This document shows positions 46,101-56,177 of a stretch of DNA of 64,000 bases, in pieces (position 1 is the first letter of the stretch; each line of letters opens with the position of its first letter). The notes under the pieces are model-generated. The model did not search any database. It worked only from the letters and a program-made list of their open reading frames with translations, and had not been told where the DNA came from. The position numbers were made by a program, and so were the translations under genes. The DNA is from Hoplostethus atlanticus. Lineage: Eukaryota; Chordata; Actinopteri; Trachichthyiformes; Trachichthyidae. The DNA lies in the NCBI GenBank assembly GCA_034670405.1, contig JAXDDX010000013.1, positions 5,482,001 through 5,546,000 on the forward strand, read 5' to 3'.

Positions 46101-47250
46101 GAGCGCCACCTACAGAAACTCAAACTTCATCAACAGAAAATCCAAAGAAAAAGACGTCACAGTACTACACACACTGTTTGATTGACAGGTGAACTCTGGG
46201 AAGTGCAGAGGCCCTCACAGATTACCATTTCAAGATTCAAGATTCAAGAAGTTTATTTGTCACATACACACACGAGGTGTGCAGTGAAATGTAAAGTGGC
46301 AATGCTCAGCAGAAATGTGCAAAATAACAGGTTCACACTATTTACAATAAACCAACACAATATTTACAATGTCACAGTAAGAGCTCTATATAAAAAACAA
46401 CACAATATTTACAATAAGAGCACTTTATAAAAATATAGTAAAAAAGGGAAATTGTATGTATAATATAATATAAATTATAAATTATGTGTAGTCTTTACCT
46501 AAGTGTGTGTGTGCATAAGAGGGGCAGTGTGTGTGTCTTGGTGGGGGCCCTGGTGAGGTCAGAGTTCACAGTCCTGATGGCCTGAGGAAAGAAACTCCGT
46601 CTCAGTCTCTCTGTTTTGGCAGCGTGACTACGGAGGCGCTTGCCTGACCGCAGCAGCTGAAACAGTCCGTTGTTGGGGTGGTGAGGATCCTTCATGATCC
46701 TGCAGGCTCTGGTTCTGCACCTCCTGGTGTATAAGTCCTGCAGGGTGGGGAGTGTAGTTCCAATAGTGCGTTCAGCCGAACACACTACTCTCTGCAGAGC
46801 CTTCCTGTCCTGAGCGGAGCTGTTGCCAAACCAGGCAGTGATGCTTCCTGTCAGGATGCTCTCTACAGCTCCAGAGTAGAAGGACTGAAGGATCCTCCGG
46901 GAGACTTTAAATTTCCTCAGTTGCCTGAGGTGGTAAAGGCGCTGCCTCGCCTTTCTCACCAGAGTGTCTGTATGTGTGGACCATGTCAGATCTTCTTTAA
47001 AAAAAAAAAAAATCTATTTTTACTTTTTGTTTTGCAGAACCCAAGGCGAACACCCCTTTGGGACATCTTTGACGAGCGGGAGAGCACCGATTCCTTCGAC
47101 AACGAGGATGAGGAGATGGTGACGTTCGAGCTAAGTGAAATGCTCCTCATGCTTCTTGCTGCGGGAACCGACGACGAGGTGACAGATTCAGAGGACGAAT
47201 GGGACTTGTTTCACGAGGAGCTGGACGATATCTACGAGATTTACCTATAG
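32769..47250 (+). CDS. mkrn1: makorin-1 RING E3 ubiquitin ligase, two single-base frame breaks
   Basis: Makorin-1 is an RNA-binding ubiquitin ligase. Exons: 32769-32842, 33552-33683, 39752-39934, 40884-41107, 43992-44206, 44872-44982, 45250-45395, 47038-47250. Domains in order: CCCH finger 1 (C24, C32, C38, H42; C-x7-C-x5-C-x3-H), CCCH finger 2 ([19 protein letters not shown]), finger 3 ([19 protein letters not shown]), the makorin Cys-His motif ([13 protein letters not shown]), the C3HC4 RING ([20 protein letters not shown] to CPEC) and finger 4 ([17 protein letters not shown]). It ends in the conserved [11 protein letters not shown] and [18 protein letters not shown] tail. Exons 3 and 7 each carry one surplus base (39813-39820, 45295-45298). 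Without them all phases match and the product is 431 aa, close to other vertebrate MKRN1. Introns hold an ERV relic, family A and B elements, a hAT fragment and an L2 LINE. Confidence 0.95.
33684..35472. other. mkrn1 intron 2, left part
   Basis: No exon is recognised. It contains (AT)n at 34073-34104, a (CT)-rich block around 34785-34820 and C-rich runs at 35061-35083 followed by (CA)n. Confidence 0.6.
35473..35958 (+). repeat. non-autonomous hAT-like element family A, nearly complete copy
   Basis: It begins GGGTTCAACCAATATGGGTT and shares the full internal order of 47742-48287 (AGCCGATATTTTG, GTCAGGGTGGAAAAGC, GGGTGACCCACC, TTTCCAGACTGTTTT, ATATCTGATATTTAATAAAA). The right terminal repeat is lost. 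Confidence 0.75.
36300..37610 (-). mobile_element. endogenous retrovirus remnant: env fragment, PPT and 3' LTR
   Basis: Read on the minus strand. From about 37607 to 36854 there are broken reading frames resembling a retroviral envelope transmembrane subunit: a heptad-rich stretch with a QNR-ALD-type motif near 37280, then a strongly hydrophobic anchor near 37100-37150. Next is a polypurine tract (AAAACGGGGGAA, about 36833-36822), then TGTGGAGGCC, the likely start of the LTR. The LTR carries AATAAA near 36468 and probably ends around 36350. No gag or pol and no 5' LTR is visible. Stops and frame changes show it is defective. It sits antisense in mkrn1 intron 2. Confidence 0.7.
37682..38988 (-). 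mobile_element. family B TTAA-type element, copy with internal insertion
   Basis: The left end sits at TTAA (37682-37685) with AGGAAAACCCCCCTC. The right end is the inverse (TTTTAGGGTGGATTTTTCCT), where the flanking TTAA has become TTAC. Flanks inside both ends match 10112-11134 (CTTAGTTAGTGATTTCCT; CTGCCAATAGCTGTTTTCTA). The middle (about 37855-38640) holds foreign material, including a family F segment at 38395-38640, so other elements have inserted into it. Confidence 0.6.
38395..38640. repeat. repeat family F, third copy
   Basis: It matches 18780-19010 (GGGCAGTCTGACCT, AATATTGAACTTGGGATGTT, TACCCCAG, AATCATACATC). Confidence 0.55.
39813..39820 (+). other. mkrn1: run of eight C bases breaking mkrn1 exon 3
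   Basis: Upstream the frame reads [20 protein letters not shown]. Downstream the conserved makorin sequence [17 protein letters not shown] is found only in the neighbouring frame. Seven C instead of eight restores the frame and the exon-end phase (one base, completed by CT in exon 4). As written, the frame runs into the intron stop. Confidence 0.9.
41800..42215 (+). pseudogene. hAT-type transposase fragment
   Basis: An ORF from 41838 reads [20 protein letters not shown], then [13 protein letters not shown] and PFVCDPLKV. After two in-frame stops the same frame continues [17 protein letters not shown] and [13 protein letters not shown]. The order resembles the C-terminal half of hAT-like proteins of the GTF2IRD2/ZBED type. 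The stops make it a dead fragment. It lies in mkrn1 intron 4. Confidence 0.55.
42790..43790 (+). mobile_element. possible LTR with internal 12-bp tandem repeat
   Basis: A TATA-like GATATAAAC (about 42886), a GC-richer middle (43100-43460) unlike its surroundings, and TTAATAAACCTTTGTATTTA near 43748 together resemble a long LTR. A 12-bp unit (CTCAAAGCTCTT) is repeated almost four times at about 43044-43090. No partner LTR or coding region is seen in the window. Confidence 0.35.
44310..44810. repeat. inverted and direct repeats around GTTAGCATGGAGCC
   Basis: TCCATGCTAACACTTTAGC and AGTGTTGAGTGATA (44411-44450) recur in inverse at 44748-44785 (GCTAAGGTGTTAGCATGG, ATCACTCAACAT), with an additional partial copy at about 44725-44740. 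It is probably a MITE in mkrn1 intron 5. Confidence 0.5.
45295..45298 (+). other. mkrn1: run of four T bases breaking mkrn1 exon 7
   Basis: The fourth CCCH finger reads [13 protein letters not shown] up to TTTT. It then continues as [14 protein letters not shown] only in the next frame. Three T instead of four restores the C-x5-C spacing and the phase-0 exon end. As written, a stop follows within a few codons. Confidence 0.9.
46226..46995 (-). mobile_element. 5'-truncated L2-type LINE
   Basis: The minus-strand ORF from 46959 to 46495 is the C-terminal end of a fish L2 reverse-transcriptase protein. Key words are [42 protein letters not shown] and [10 protein letters not shown], ending near [14 protein letters not shown]. 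The 3' tail at 46226-46250 consists of ATTCAAG repeats and is followed by the GTTTATTTGTCACATACAC stretch typical of these LINE tails. It lies antisense in the last mkrn1 intron. Confidence 0.85.
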
Positions 47251-47625
47251 CACTCCTGCCCACTAACCCCCTTCCCCTCCCCAAAAAGCCCTATTTCCCC
47301 CATCTATACTAGACACTAGAATGGACTGTCTTGTGCGAGTGATGGACAGTAGCTTTCCCCACCCCCTCGTGTTGTGGCAGTGCCTTTAAGCAGGCCATTA
47401 ATAAATGAACTTAATTAAAAGTAAAAAAAAATGGAAGAAAAAAAACTCCTAAAGGTCGGTGCGCTTGTGCTAAACATTTTCTAAAATTCTGTCCTTGTAA
47501 ATCTTCTCCTTGTGCGGTTCATGTAAAAAGGAAAAACAACAAAACGACAAAAAGAAAACAATATAATTAACAAAAAAGATATAATTTTCTTTAAATATTG
47601 CTAATAAACATTATCAAGTTTATTT
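47251..47625 (+). other. mkrn1: mkrn1 3' UTR
   Basis: A poly(A) signal candidate AATAAA occurs at about 47400 and another at about 47603. The sequence is A-rich with no further ORF. Confidence 0.6.
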
Positions 47626-47741
47626 GTGGGTGTGGGTTTGACTTGTTTAACATTTACCCAGGTGTTTGTACATATTTCTGAGACATCTGAGGATGCACCT
47701 ACTACTCGGCTCCACTTCCTGTACTGGTAATGGGCGTGGTG

Positions 47742-48287
47742 TAGGGTTTGACCGATATGGGTTTTTGAAGGCCAATATTGATTTGATTTTATTATTTTGT
47801 TTGCGTGATGAAGCTGCCGGTAGCCGATATTTTGTACCAATATTCAATATCTTTAAATTCAACCATTTTCATGCCAAAAATGTTAAGGATTCTGTGTTTT
47901 TTCCCAGAATTTTATTGTTGTTAGGGTGGGAAAGCATTTAGACCCCCATGGGACACTAAAACTCTCCATTGAAACCCAGACTAATGTAATTCTTTTAGGG
48001 TTAGCAGGCAGGGTGACCCACCCCACCTACTCAATGGTAGGGAAACTCTGTGATACATCACTGCCTAAAATTAAATTACAAGTTCATTTACAGAAAACAT
48101 TATTGAATGATTACATGGATAAATGAAAAGACACTTTCATTGCAGCTTTTCCAGACTGTTTTCATGTAGCTGTGGAACCTCCAAGACATCAGAGGTGGAC
48201 GGCACCGACTGTCCCGATATCTGATATTTAATAAAAAAGCCAATATTGGCCCAACATAACGGCAAACTGAGATATCGGTCTAACCCA
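47742..48287 (+). mobile_element. non-autonomous hAT-like element family A, complete copy
   Basis: The terminal inverted repeats are TAGGGTTTGACCGATATGG and its inverse ATATCGGTCTAACCCA. There is no coding sequence. This is the reference copy for partial copies at 9223, 30799, 35473 and 63351. The flanking 8 bases resemble each other but are not identical here; the copy at 63351 shows a clean 8-bp duplication. Confidence 0.75.
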
Positions 48288-49984
48288 CGGTGGTTTTGGA
48301 ATGATCCTCTTCTCGTGCACTGAATTGAACTGGGTGGGGGGGCAGAGGTCAACTTCACTTATTTTCATGCACAAACGCACTCTTATGTCCACTCTTGTTC
48401 CCGTTCTCCCGCTACAAGGGACGGAAATGCAGGTGAACATCTTTTTATTCTACAGAAATACTTTTTTGATGGGTCCCAGTGCGCATTTCTATTTGTCCTG
48501 AATCTCAGCATCCAGGAACACCTGTGGTACCTAAAGGCAAGTCCTTCCTCAGAGCCAGGCTTGAGAGTAACACTTGTGATTTGGACCCCTGACATCAGCA
48601 GACTTAAAATGCAGAAAGTGGCTGAATGTGTTTTTTTTTTTTTCAGAATACCTGTCTATGAATTGTAGCTATTTGTATGCTTCAAGTGAGTAATGCATAT
48701 TAAGCCAGGCTGAAAAGACGGCCATCCACAAGCTCCAGATAGCTGGTCAGAACCTGTTGAACTCCATTGGAATGCATATGTTTATACTGAAATTTGTGTT
48801 TTCTATGTTCCACAGCCATCCATCATAACTTGAAATTAAAGTTTATTATCAAAGTCTGTAATTTGTGGTGTGAAATTATTTTTGTATGTTTCTCAATATG
48901 TCAAAGAAATGGACTATAGAAATCAGTCACTTTAAATATAGTGTAATCTGTGTGTTAGGGCTGGGTGTTGCAAGGGAATGCACAATATGTTTCACATTAC
49001 ATAGGCCACGGTGAAATAGTACCTTGAACAGTTCTTATTCTGTGTTGCAAAATAAGGTCTACTTTTAACTTTACTATTTAAAACGGAAGAAAAAGTGAAT
49101 TTAAGTGATATTGAGATCTTTCAGCCTACACTATCAATAGATTACTCAATCCATCCAATTAAGCTACTATCATTTTACTATTTATGTCAAATGATATTTT
49201 TGTACACCATCATGTCTACTATTAGTTTATTGCTCTCTATTCTACAAGGCTGTCAATCCACTAAACCCTAATCTATTGCAAAGTCCCTGTTCCATATATA
49301 TTGATATCTTTTAAAAGATGAATAGAAATCAGTAGATCAGTAACGTCTAAATTGTTAGACATTTGGACTGACAAGATGATATTTGGTCAATGTGATGACT
49401 AGATGTAGGTCACCAAACTATCATCTTAGAGAGAACATTGGTCTTCAGTGCTCCCGGGTGTGATGTTTTATAGCTTCCAAATGGCTTGATCTTTGCTCCC
49501 ATAATAATAAAATAAAACTAGAAAAACCCCTTCAGTTAGGTTATAGTATGCAATTTATGCCCATGAGCAAAGCAGACTCCTTTAGCTCTAAGAAATCTAT
49601 TACTTGTAAAACTGAATGAACAGTAACAACACTGTATATACTAACGGCGACTGGAGTAGAGGGGGGATACGTGAGGAAATGTCTATTTTCCACAGTACAC
49701 ATCCAAATAGTCTTAAATTAACTCAGAGATTATAAATTATATATTATATATTATATATTATAAATTATACAACACTATGCCAGTGTCTCTCTATCGTTCC
49801 ACCTCCATCAAACAACCAATACACAGCTAATTGTTTTTATGACAGTCTATAAGGTTTTAGTAGCTCTAGTCCATTCCATCAGATGTAATCCATGCCTTGG
49901 TTTGCGGCAGTCTGTCTGTCTCCACCTTAAAAAGCAATCAGGGAGGAAGAAAAGGGGAGAAAGGGAGGCGACCGCACAAATACA
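48288..49984. other. intergenic, mkrn1 to tmem121b
   Basis: No conserved exon is seen. A symmetric TATAAATTATA/TATAT palindrome lies at about 49731-49768. The last few hundred bases should contain the tmem121b promoter; no TATA box was identified. Confidence 0.5.
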
Positions 49985-50193
49985 ATGATCTCAGAAACTG
50001 GTAAGGACAATCCGAAGGCCGACTACCCCCGATCCGAAGCGAACATCTTCCAGACTCCCCCATCTCCTCGTCTCCGGAAGCCGGGCAGCTGTTTTGCAGG
50101 AGGCGGGACACCCAGACGACCAGCGGCAGCATCAACCCGGAGGAGAGCAGCATCCAGCCCCTGGTCTCCTCAGCCGCAGCCGCCGCCTGCATC

Positions 50194-51162
50194 ATGACAT
50201 CGGGGGAGTTCATGCAGACCGCTCCCTTGCTGGTGCAGAAATCCAAGAGGAACCTACTGTACAAGGTGCTCTGCTTCCTCATCCTCATCTTCCAGGGCGG
50301 CATACTGGACTTCTACCTCATCATCTTCACGGATCTGTACTGGTGCTCGTGGATAGCCACGGACCTGGTGGTGATATCGGGCTGGGGGATTTTCTTCATG
50401 AAGAACGCCAGGAGCAAGAGGGAGCGGGCCTGTGGCTTCCACCAGAAGAGCTCCATCTTCGGCTGCAACCTCGGGGAGTTCACCTACGCCTACCTGGCCT
50501 GGCTCATCTACGTTATAGCCTGCACCCCTAAAGTGGTGCTCATCCTCGAGACGTCCATCCTGGACCTCATCGCTCTCAAAGTCCCGTGTGGAGTGACGGG
50601 CTTTAAAATCATCGTGCTGCTCTCCGCGCCGCTGCTCTACTGCCTCATCAACTCCATCATCGAGGATTTAAACGGAGCGACCCGGCACCATTCCCAGAGC
50701 TGCTTCATGAGCACCTGCCTGGACCTGCTGGACAGCTTCACGCTAGTGGAGACGCTCTTGCGGAACGAGATACCTACAGTCTACCTTAAGTACACAGTTA
50801 TCTCGGTGTATTTCGTCGCCCTGGCCGTCCCGGTCATCTGGTTGTACGAGATGACGGCGTCCGAGCTGCGCTGCCGGTGGCTCTGGGCGAGGTTCACCAC
50901 GGGCCTGGTGGTAAACGCTCCCTTACTGGTGGTCAGGTGTTTCCAGGTCTACGTTTACAATATGCCCATCTCGGTTTTCATGTTCAAGAATATGTTTTTC
51001 CTGGTGTGCAAGTCTTTAGAGCTGGTGGAGCAGTGCGTGACGGTGCGCGGGCTAAGGAGGCTGGCCAGCGGCAGCAACCCGGCCCAGTTCTCCCACTGCG
51101 TGTCCGAGAATGACATGTGTCCTCACGGGTACGTGAACACCCTGGCCGTCACCCAGTCCTAG
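50194..51162 (+). CDS. tmem121b: transmembrane protein 121B (CECR6), N-terminus probably longer
   Basis: TMEM121B is a multi-pass membrane protein of unclear biochemical role, named from the human cat-eye-syndrome region next to IL17RA. The 322-codon uninterrupted frame has hydrophobic segments near residues 22-45, 50-70, 98-118, 140-160, 200-225 and 235-260. It has the family signatures GGILDFYLIIFTDLYWCSW, FTYAYLAWLIY, TPKVVLILETSILDLI, CLDLLDSFTLVE and the C-terminal HGYVNTLAV. The frame stays open upstream of this ATG and encodes SGSINPEESSIQPLVSS, which resembles the pre-membrane region of the human protein, but it has no ATG before a stop. An ATG at 49985 opens another frame that could join with one missing base, so 50194 may not be the true start. 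It is convergent with il17ra. Confidence 0.92.
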   Translation: MTSGEFMQTAPLLVQKSKRNLLYKVLCFLILIFQGGILDFYLIIFTDLYWCSWIATDLVVISGWGIFFMKNARSKRERACGFHQKSSIFGCNLGEFTYAYLAWLIYVIACTPKVVLILETSILDLIALKVPCGVTGFKIIVLLSAPLLYCLINSIIEDLNGATRHHSQSCFMSTCLDLLDSFTLVETLLRNEIPTVYLKYTVISVYFVALAVPVIWLYEMTASELRCRWLWARFTTGLVVNAPLLVVRCFQVYVYNMPISVFMFKNMFFLVCKSLELVEQCVTVRGLRRLASGSNPAQFSHCVSENDMCPHGYVNTLAVTQS

Positions 51163-51215
51163 ACCACTATAATAGTTTATCTGTTAAACGGACGCCGGGA
51201 ATCTGAAGGATTCAT

Positions 51216-52462
51216 GCTGTGTTCCAGTCAAAAGTTGGAAGTCGAAAATTCCCATTTAGTAGGTTCGGGGAAAACCAGCGATATTTTCCTTTACTAAATG
51301 TAAAATAGTGTTCCCCATGCAGCAGCTAATGGTGTCAATTATTTTTGGCAGGGTTAGCTAGCAAGTTAGCATAGAAGGTTAGCAACTGTAAGTGCAACTT
51401 TCCATTTCAAATTGCTACCAATGTTTAAAGTTGCAAAGAGTTTCCACATACAGCATTAATAAAGAGAGAGCGTTGAGATTTAAATGATATTACAATATAA
51501 TAATTAATATTATAATATTATAATAATTTCTTGTGTTTTATTTTTTGTATTTACCAATTAGGCATGGAGCAAAACCTCTATCATTTAAATTTCAGCTCCC
51601 TCTCTTTTTTAATAGGGAGCCGAAGCAGAAGTTAGCAAAGACATATTTTCCATACATAAGCAATTACATTTTTGTAACTTTTGAGTCGAAAAATTGTGTA
51701 CTTAAAAGTGCATTTATTGAAATACATTTCCCCTTCACCGTGAGGAGCATACCAAAATTATTATTCCTATTATTACTATCGGTAGTGCTAAAATCGTCAT
51801 GTTATCAGGTTTTCTAGCAAGCTAAATTATGTTTTGTTTCGGATGCTAATGTTAGCTTAGCGTGGAATGTTCCCCTCTACATATTTGGAACATTCCAAAC
51901 TAGGAAGTTGGATCCTTGTTCGTATTGAACAGATGCTGTTTATGTGTGGTAAATGTGGACTTGTTTCATCATAAATTCCGCTGATTGAATTCCACCAAAA
52001 TCAGGCCAAGGAATATATATTATTTCGATATATGACATATTTCAGATTGGGAATCGTACAGTTCTTAATTCGGATGGCGTCGAGTTCAGCTCCCTATGCT
52101 GTGTGCAGGAACTCTTTACAACTTTGTATCATGACTTTATCTTACACACCAGCAACTTTTTATTTTTATGCCTAGACTCCATTTGCTCTTCTAAATGTAT
52201 ATCTTTAACCATTCACCACACAGGTGTTTTGATAGATTTGAGGTCATGTGATGCTTAATATCGGACTTCAGTGTATTCTGTGTACCATTTACAGCGTATG
52301 CCACCATGTTGATTTGATGTCAGATAACGGCATCTTGGAAAACGTAGGGTCGCGAAATCTTGCCTGAGTTTCCTACTTAGAATTCCAGCTTGAAGGGCTG
52401 TTCTATTGCAATTTTCCTTCGAATTTCCAACTTCCTGACGTGTCTGGAACGCAACATCAGTA
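51216..52462. repeat. inverted-repeat element family D, long copy
   Basis: The left end (GCTGTGTTCCAGTCAAAAGT, TGGAAGTCGAAAATTCCC) and right end (GAATTTCCAACTTCCTGACG, GTCTGGAACGCAACATC) match in inverse the ends of 12208-12536. The 12380-12500 segment (GAGAAATCTTG, GAGTTTCCTACTT-like, TTGAAGGGC) matches 52345-52420. This copy is about 1.25 kb, so it is either a longer member or carries an insertion. Confidence 0.5.
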
Positions 52463-55095
52463 CCAGCTTTATGATGCTCCCTCCCTTCAGACTTGTCAAC
52501 AGGTGCTATAGTCAAACCCAACATCTGCAATAGAAGACACGGAGAATAGGCTGCAGTGTATTGGACCCTGTTGAGTTGTGCTTGCTCAGTCTGTGAATTA
52601 AACCATTGCACTTGTAATGGAAGGCACTTTAGGAGTGACAACTGCTGGACTTTGTGTGTTGTTGGAAAGGCACAGTGCAATTTCAAGAATCCCCGTGGTT
52701 TGATTCAAAATATCCAGGCTTATGCTCCAACTATCAGTGTAAATTTGTGTTTTATATTGATGAAAGTATCGTCTACTGGTCTGTGCTGATTCTAAATGCT
52801 GTTTCTGAAACCCAGAATAGAGTAGACACCTGTGAGTAATTGAATGCCACACGTGATGATCCAACTTTTCCATGCCTAACAGGGTTTAATAGTCCTTTCC
52901 CAAGGGAGGGCACATGGAGGATTTTTATTGATTTTGTTGGCTGCGCTACTGTTTTACTTCGTGTATCAGTTTTTTAGATCACAAATCATAAAAGTCCGTC
53001 CAACTTGTACCGCTTTCACCTTAATTTGCCTAGTTTTTCTATGCTGATTGATGATACCTAGTCGCTCTACACTCAATCAGTTTGTCTGGGACACACATCT
53101 GTTTTACTTTTCAACATGAGATGTGTTATTAAAGGTGCTATGCATATAATTTTGATCCATACATACATTATTGTGAAATTAATTGTGATACCTTGGTATA
53201 ATTACTGTAAACAAATGAGACCATGGTAAAGATGATTGGCCTCTATCTCACACCAGTGGTATTGTTAGTGCTAGTGTTTCTCAAAATTAAGACTACATTT
53301 CCCATAAACCCTGTTCCCTTCCATCGCAAAGAGGATCTTGCTACTCTTCTCCCCACCCCCTCCCCATGGCGTCGCTCCGCATGCATTAGTTTTAAAGAGC
53401 AAGAAGAGCCTATAATTATTAATAAATAAAAAATAATTGAGTGATTTGACCATCAGCTTTTCAGTCTTTCCACGATCTGCCATTGCCAGAAACTAGAGCC
53501 TTTGCTTCATGTGCTTCCTGTTTTGTGCCATAAAGCAGTCCAGCAGATTTCCCACCAAATGTGACCTAGTGGCACACAATTGCAATGTAGAGGCTGCCAG
53601 TATTCTCAGTGATGGTTTCGTCATGATGGTCTCGTTTGTTTACGGTAATTATACTGTCTCAAAATTAATGTGGTAACGATTTATTGATGTTACAATATGC
53701 AGCACCTTTAACAAATGTTGAGTTAAGTAACACAAATGCGTGTTGTCCCAAACTAGACACACCAATGTGTTGAAAATGACAACTATTGTCATTTAGTGTA
53801 TGTACATATCTCATGTCTTTTTGAATGGAAATGGGAGACAAGCTGCAGCCAGGTGCTATAATAAGAACACAGTTGATACCAAATCAACTGTAAGTGGGTC
53901 AGTGCAGCATTTGCTACGCATACTAAAATGATACACCGGCTTTGTTTGCATAAAAATAGGTAAGTCATATTATTCTCACTGTACTCCATGATGGAGTCAC
54001 TGGTGCATAAGCTTATAATAATGTTTTGTCTGGGTAAAGGGCATGGCTGACAAAGTATTTTAGAGTATTTATTGTGACTGAAGACATTGTGCAATATAGT
54101 GCAGACATTCAGTGGAGACATTGTGCAATATAGCCCAGAGGGGCCCGCTTTTATTTTCAGTGCCTACAGCTATTATCTTTTTTTTTCTTTTTCTATAGAA
54201 TGGTTCTTGTAGTAAATATTAGTTAATGGGGTGAATTTAATGGAATTGCGGGTATTCTGTGCAATTTTCTAACTTTGTTTACTTCTCTGAGAGTGAGCAG
54301 AATATGCAGGTCTGAGGTTGACTTGTGCCTTGCAGTGTGGCAGGATGATATTGACTGACGTTGATGAAAATCCACGTTGAAAAATGATTCGATGTTGGAC
54401 AGTTCACGATCGATCAGTCGATATCTGTCTCATAACTACAATCCAGAGAAGCAGGGCTGCTCTGATGTGCAGGGTCACTGGCAATGTATTGCAGGCTGGC
54501 TAACATTCAGCATATATGATGTGTGTTTCACAGCGGAAGCTTTGACTTGTTCACGGACACAAATCTTTATTAAAATGCCCGAATTCATGTGAATAATGCA
54601 TGCTTTAAAGGGTAACCAATAGTACTTGTCTTGTTTGTTCATTTTGTGAAGATCAGCAAATTGAGCAATGACATTTTAATTTACTAAAAATAAAAATGTG
54701 TCCTTGGACAAGACAGAGTCCCTACCAACTCCACGGGTGCTGTTCTGTAGTAAAACGTCCCTATGAGGAGCGATAGAGGATCACAAAAAACCTGCTGATG
54801 TGTTGTTGGTGTTAAGAAACAGGATATTATATTAATGTTAGTGAGTTCAGCTGGTTCCCTTCTCTTGGCTTTGTTTCTCCGATTGCACTATGAGACAGTA
54901 GAATGCCTTTTGCATTTGTTTGCTTATATGTTGCCAAAGTAAAGTTTTATACTATTTTATATAATTTCCTGCTGTCGGTAACACAAGTGTTTGCATCGTG
55001 TAACTTTATGCTGTTGAAAAGGGTTTGTAAAAGGTGTTTATTTGGATTTGCACATGAGGATATATATATATAACAACCAGAACTTTTTATTTACA
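52463..55095. other. tmem121b downstream sequence, no exon recognised
   Basis: This is AT-rich sequence that could be a long tmem121b 3' UTR or intergenic sequence. No domain-bearing ORF was seen. Confidence 0.4.
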
Positions 55096-55099
55096 TTTT

Positions 55100-55165
55100 C
55101 TTTTACATTACATTACATTACAGTCATTTAGCAGACGCTTTTATCCAAAGCGACTTACAATAAGT
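55100..55165. repeat. widespread teleost repeat fragment (TTTAGCAGACGCTTTTATCC)
   Basis: CATTACATTACATTACAGTC followed by ATTTAGCAGACGCTTTTATC and CAAAGCGACTTACAATAAGT is a very common fish interspersed repeat. A poly(A) signal candidate AATAAA lies further on at 55556. Confidence 0.8.
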
Positions 55166-55670
55166 GCATTCTTCTAAACTTCTAAAATACAGTAGGCCTT
55201 TAATTTGTATGAACAAGCACAGTGCATCATTACACAAATACTACCAAAGGACACTGCTTTCTTGGACATGGGATACTCAAAGGACCTGATCAAGGCCACA
55301 CATATTCATTGTTTTTTCTTATTTATATATGATGAGAAAACACAATGCGTGTGCCATGTCGAGACTTTCCTATGTCATGATATTACATGGGATATCAGTT
55401 TTTCCCAAATCGTTTACAGGGCAAAGAAAAATTGCTATTGTTTACAGAAAGCAAATTCTACCTGTAAAAAAAACGTGTGGTGTATATCTGTATTGATATA
55501 TAATCAAATCTATGTACTGTAGATGTACAACAGAGTATTATGTGGTTGAAAACAAATAAATCTGAGGAAAGTACTGTGCAATGTGATTCTTGTATAATGT
55601 AGAGAGAATGAATGGCCTTACAGGTAAGATAAGTGCTGTTGAACCCAAACCATAACACTTCCCTTGTGAT

Positions 55671-56138
55671 AAAAGGAAAAATCTCTAAAGCACTTTAACA
55701 CTGTTAAAAAATGCTACTGGCAATGTATCCTGGACCATTTTGTTGTTTGGCAGGGTATTTTTCGTATTCCCATAGATAACTGGTCAAATATAAACAAGGA
55801 AATGTTGAGATATTTCCAGTGTAGCTCCAGTGAATTCTTGCTAGACCCACTTTTCTGCACAGACGTTCAACAATCATACAGGGAGAAATCCATCGTAGAA
55901 AAGGCAAAACCAATTTCTCCATCGACAGTAGCCTCAATAGACCATCTTTGAAAGCGACCAGTTCACACCTCTGAGTTGTCAAAAGGCATTCTGGTTAATG
56001 TAGGAAATCACTAACTGAAGCAGCCGAGGCGGATTGAGATAAAGAAGGTATACCAAAAAAAGTAAATTACAACACTTCATCACAAAATAACTCTTGGAAT
56101 ACATTGGACATCACAGATTGGTGATATCTGACAGTGTG
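55671..56138 (+). repeat. family B element, partial copy
   Basis: It begins AAAAGGAAAAATCTCTAAAG and shares CACTGTTAAAAAATGCTACT, GGCAATGTATCC, CATTTTGTTGTTTGGC and ACATCACAGATTG.TGATAT with 10112-11134. The right terminus is missing; it abuts the il17ra 3' end. Confidence 0.65.
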
Positions 56139-56177
56139 AAAGTGTCAGCTCCCTCCAAAGAAGCTTCTGGGCCCATC

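Noticed and set aside
46921..47250. 109-aa plus ORF read as a separate protein
   Set aside because: It is mkrn1 exon 8 (47038-47250) with intron and LINE sequence read through upstream.
50094..50531. 145-aa plus ORF overlapping tmem121b
   Set aside because: Out-of-frame shadow of the tmem121b coding sequence.
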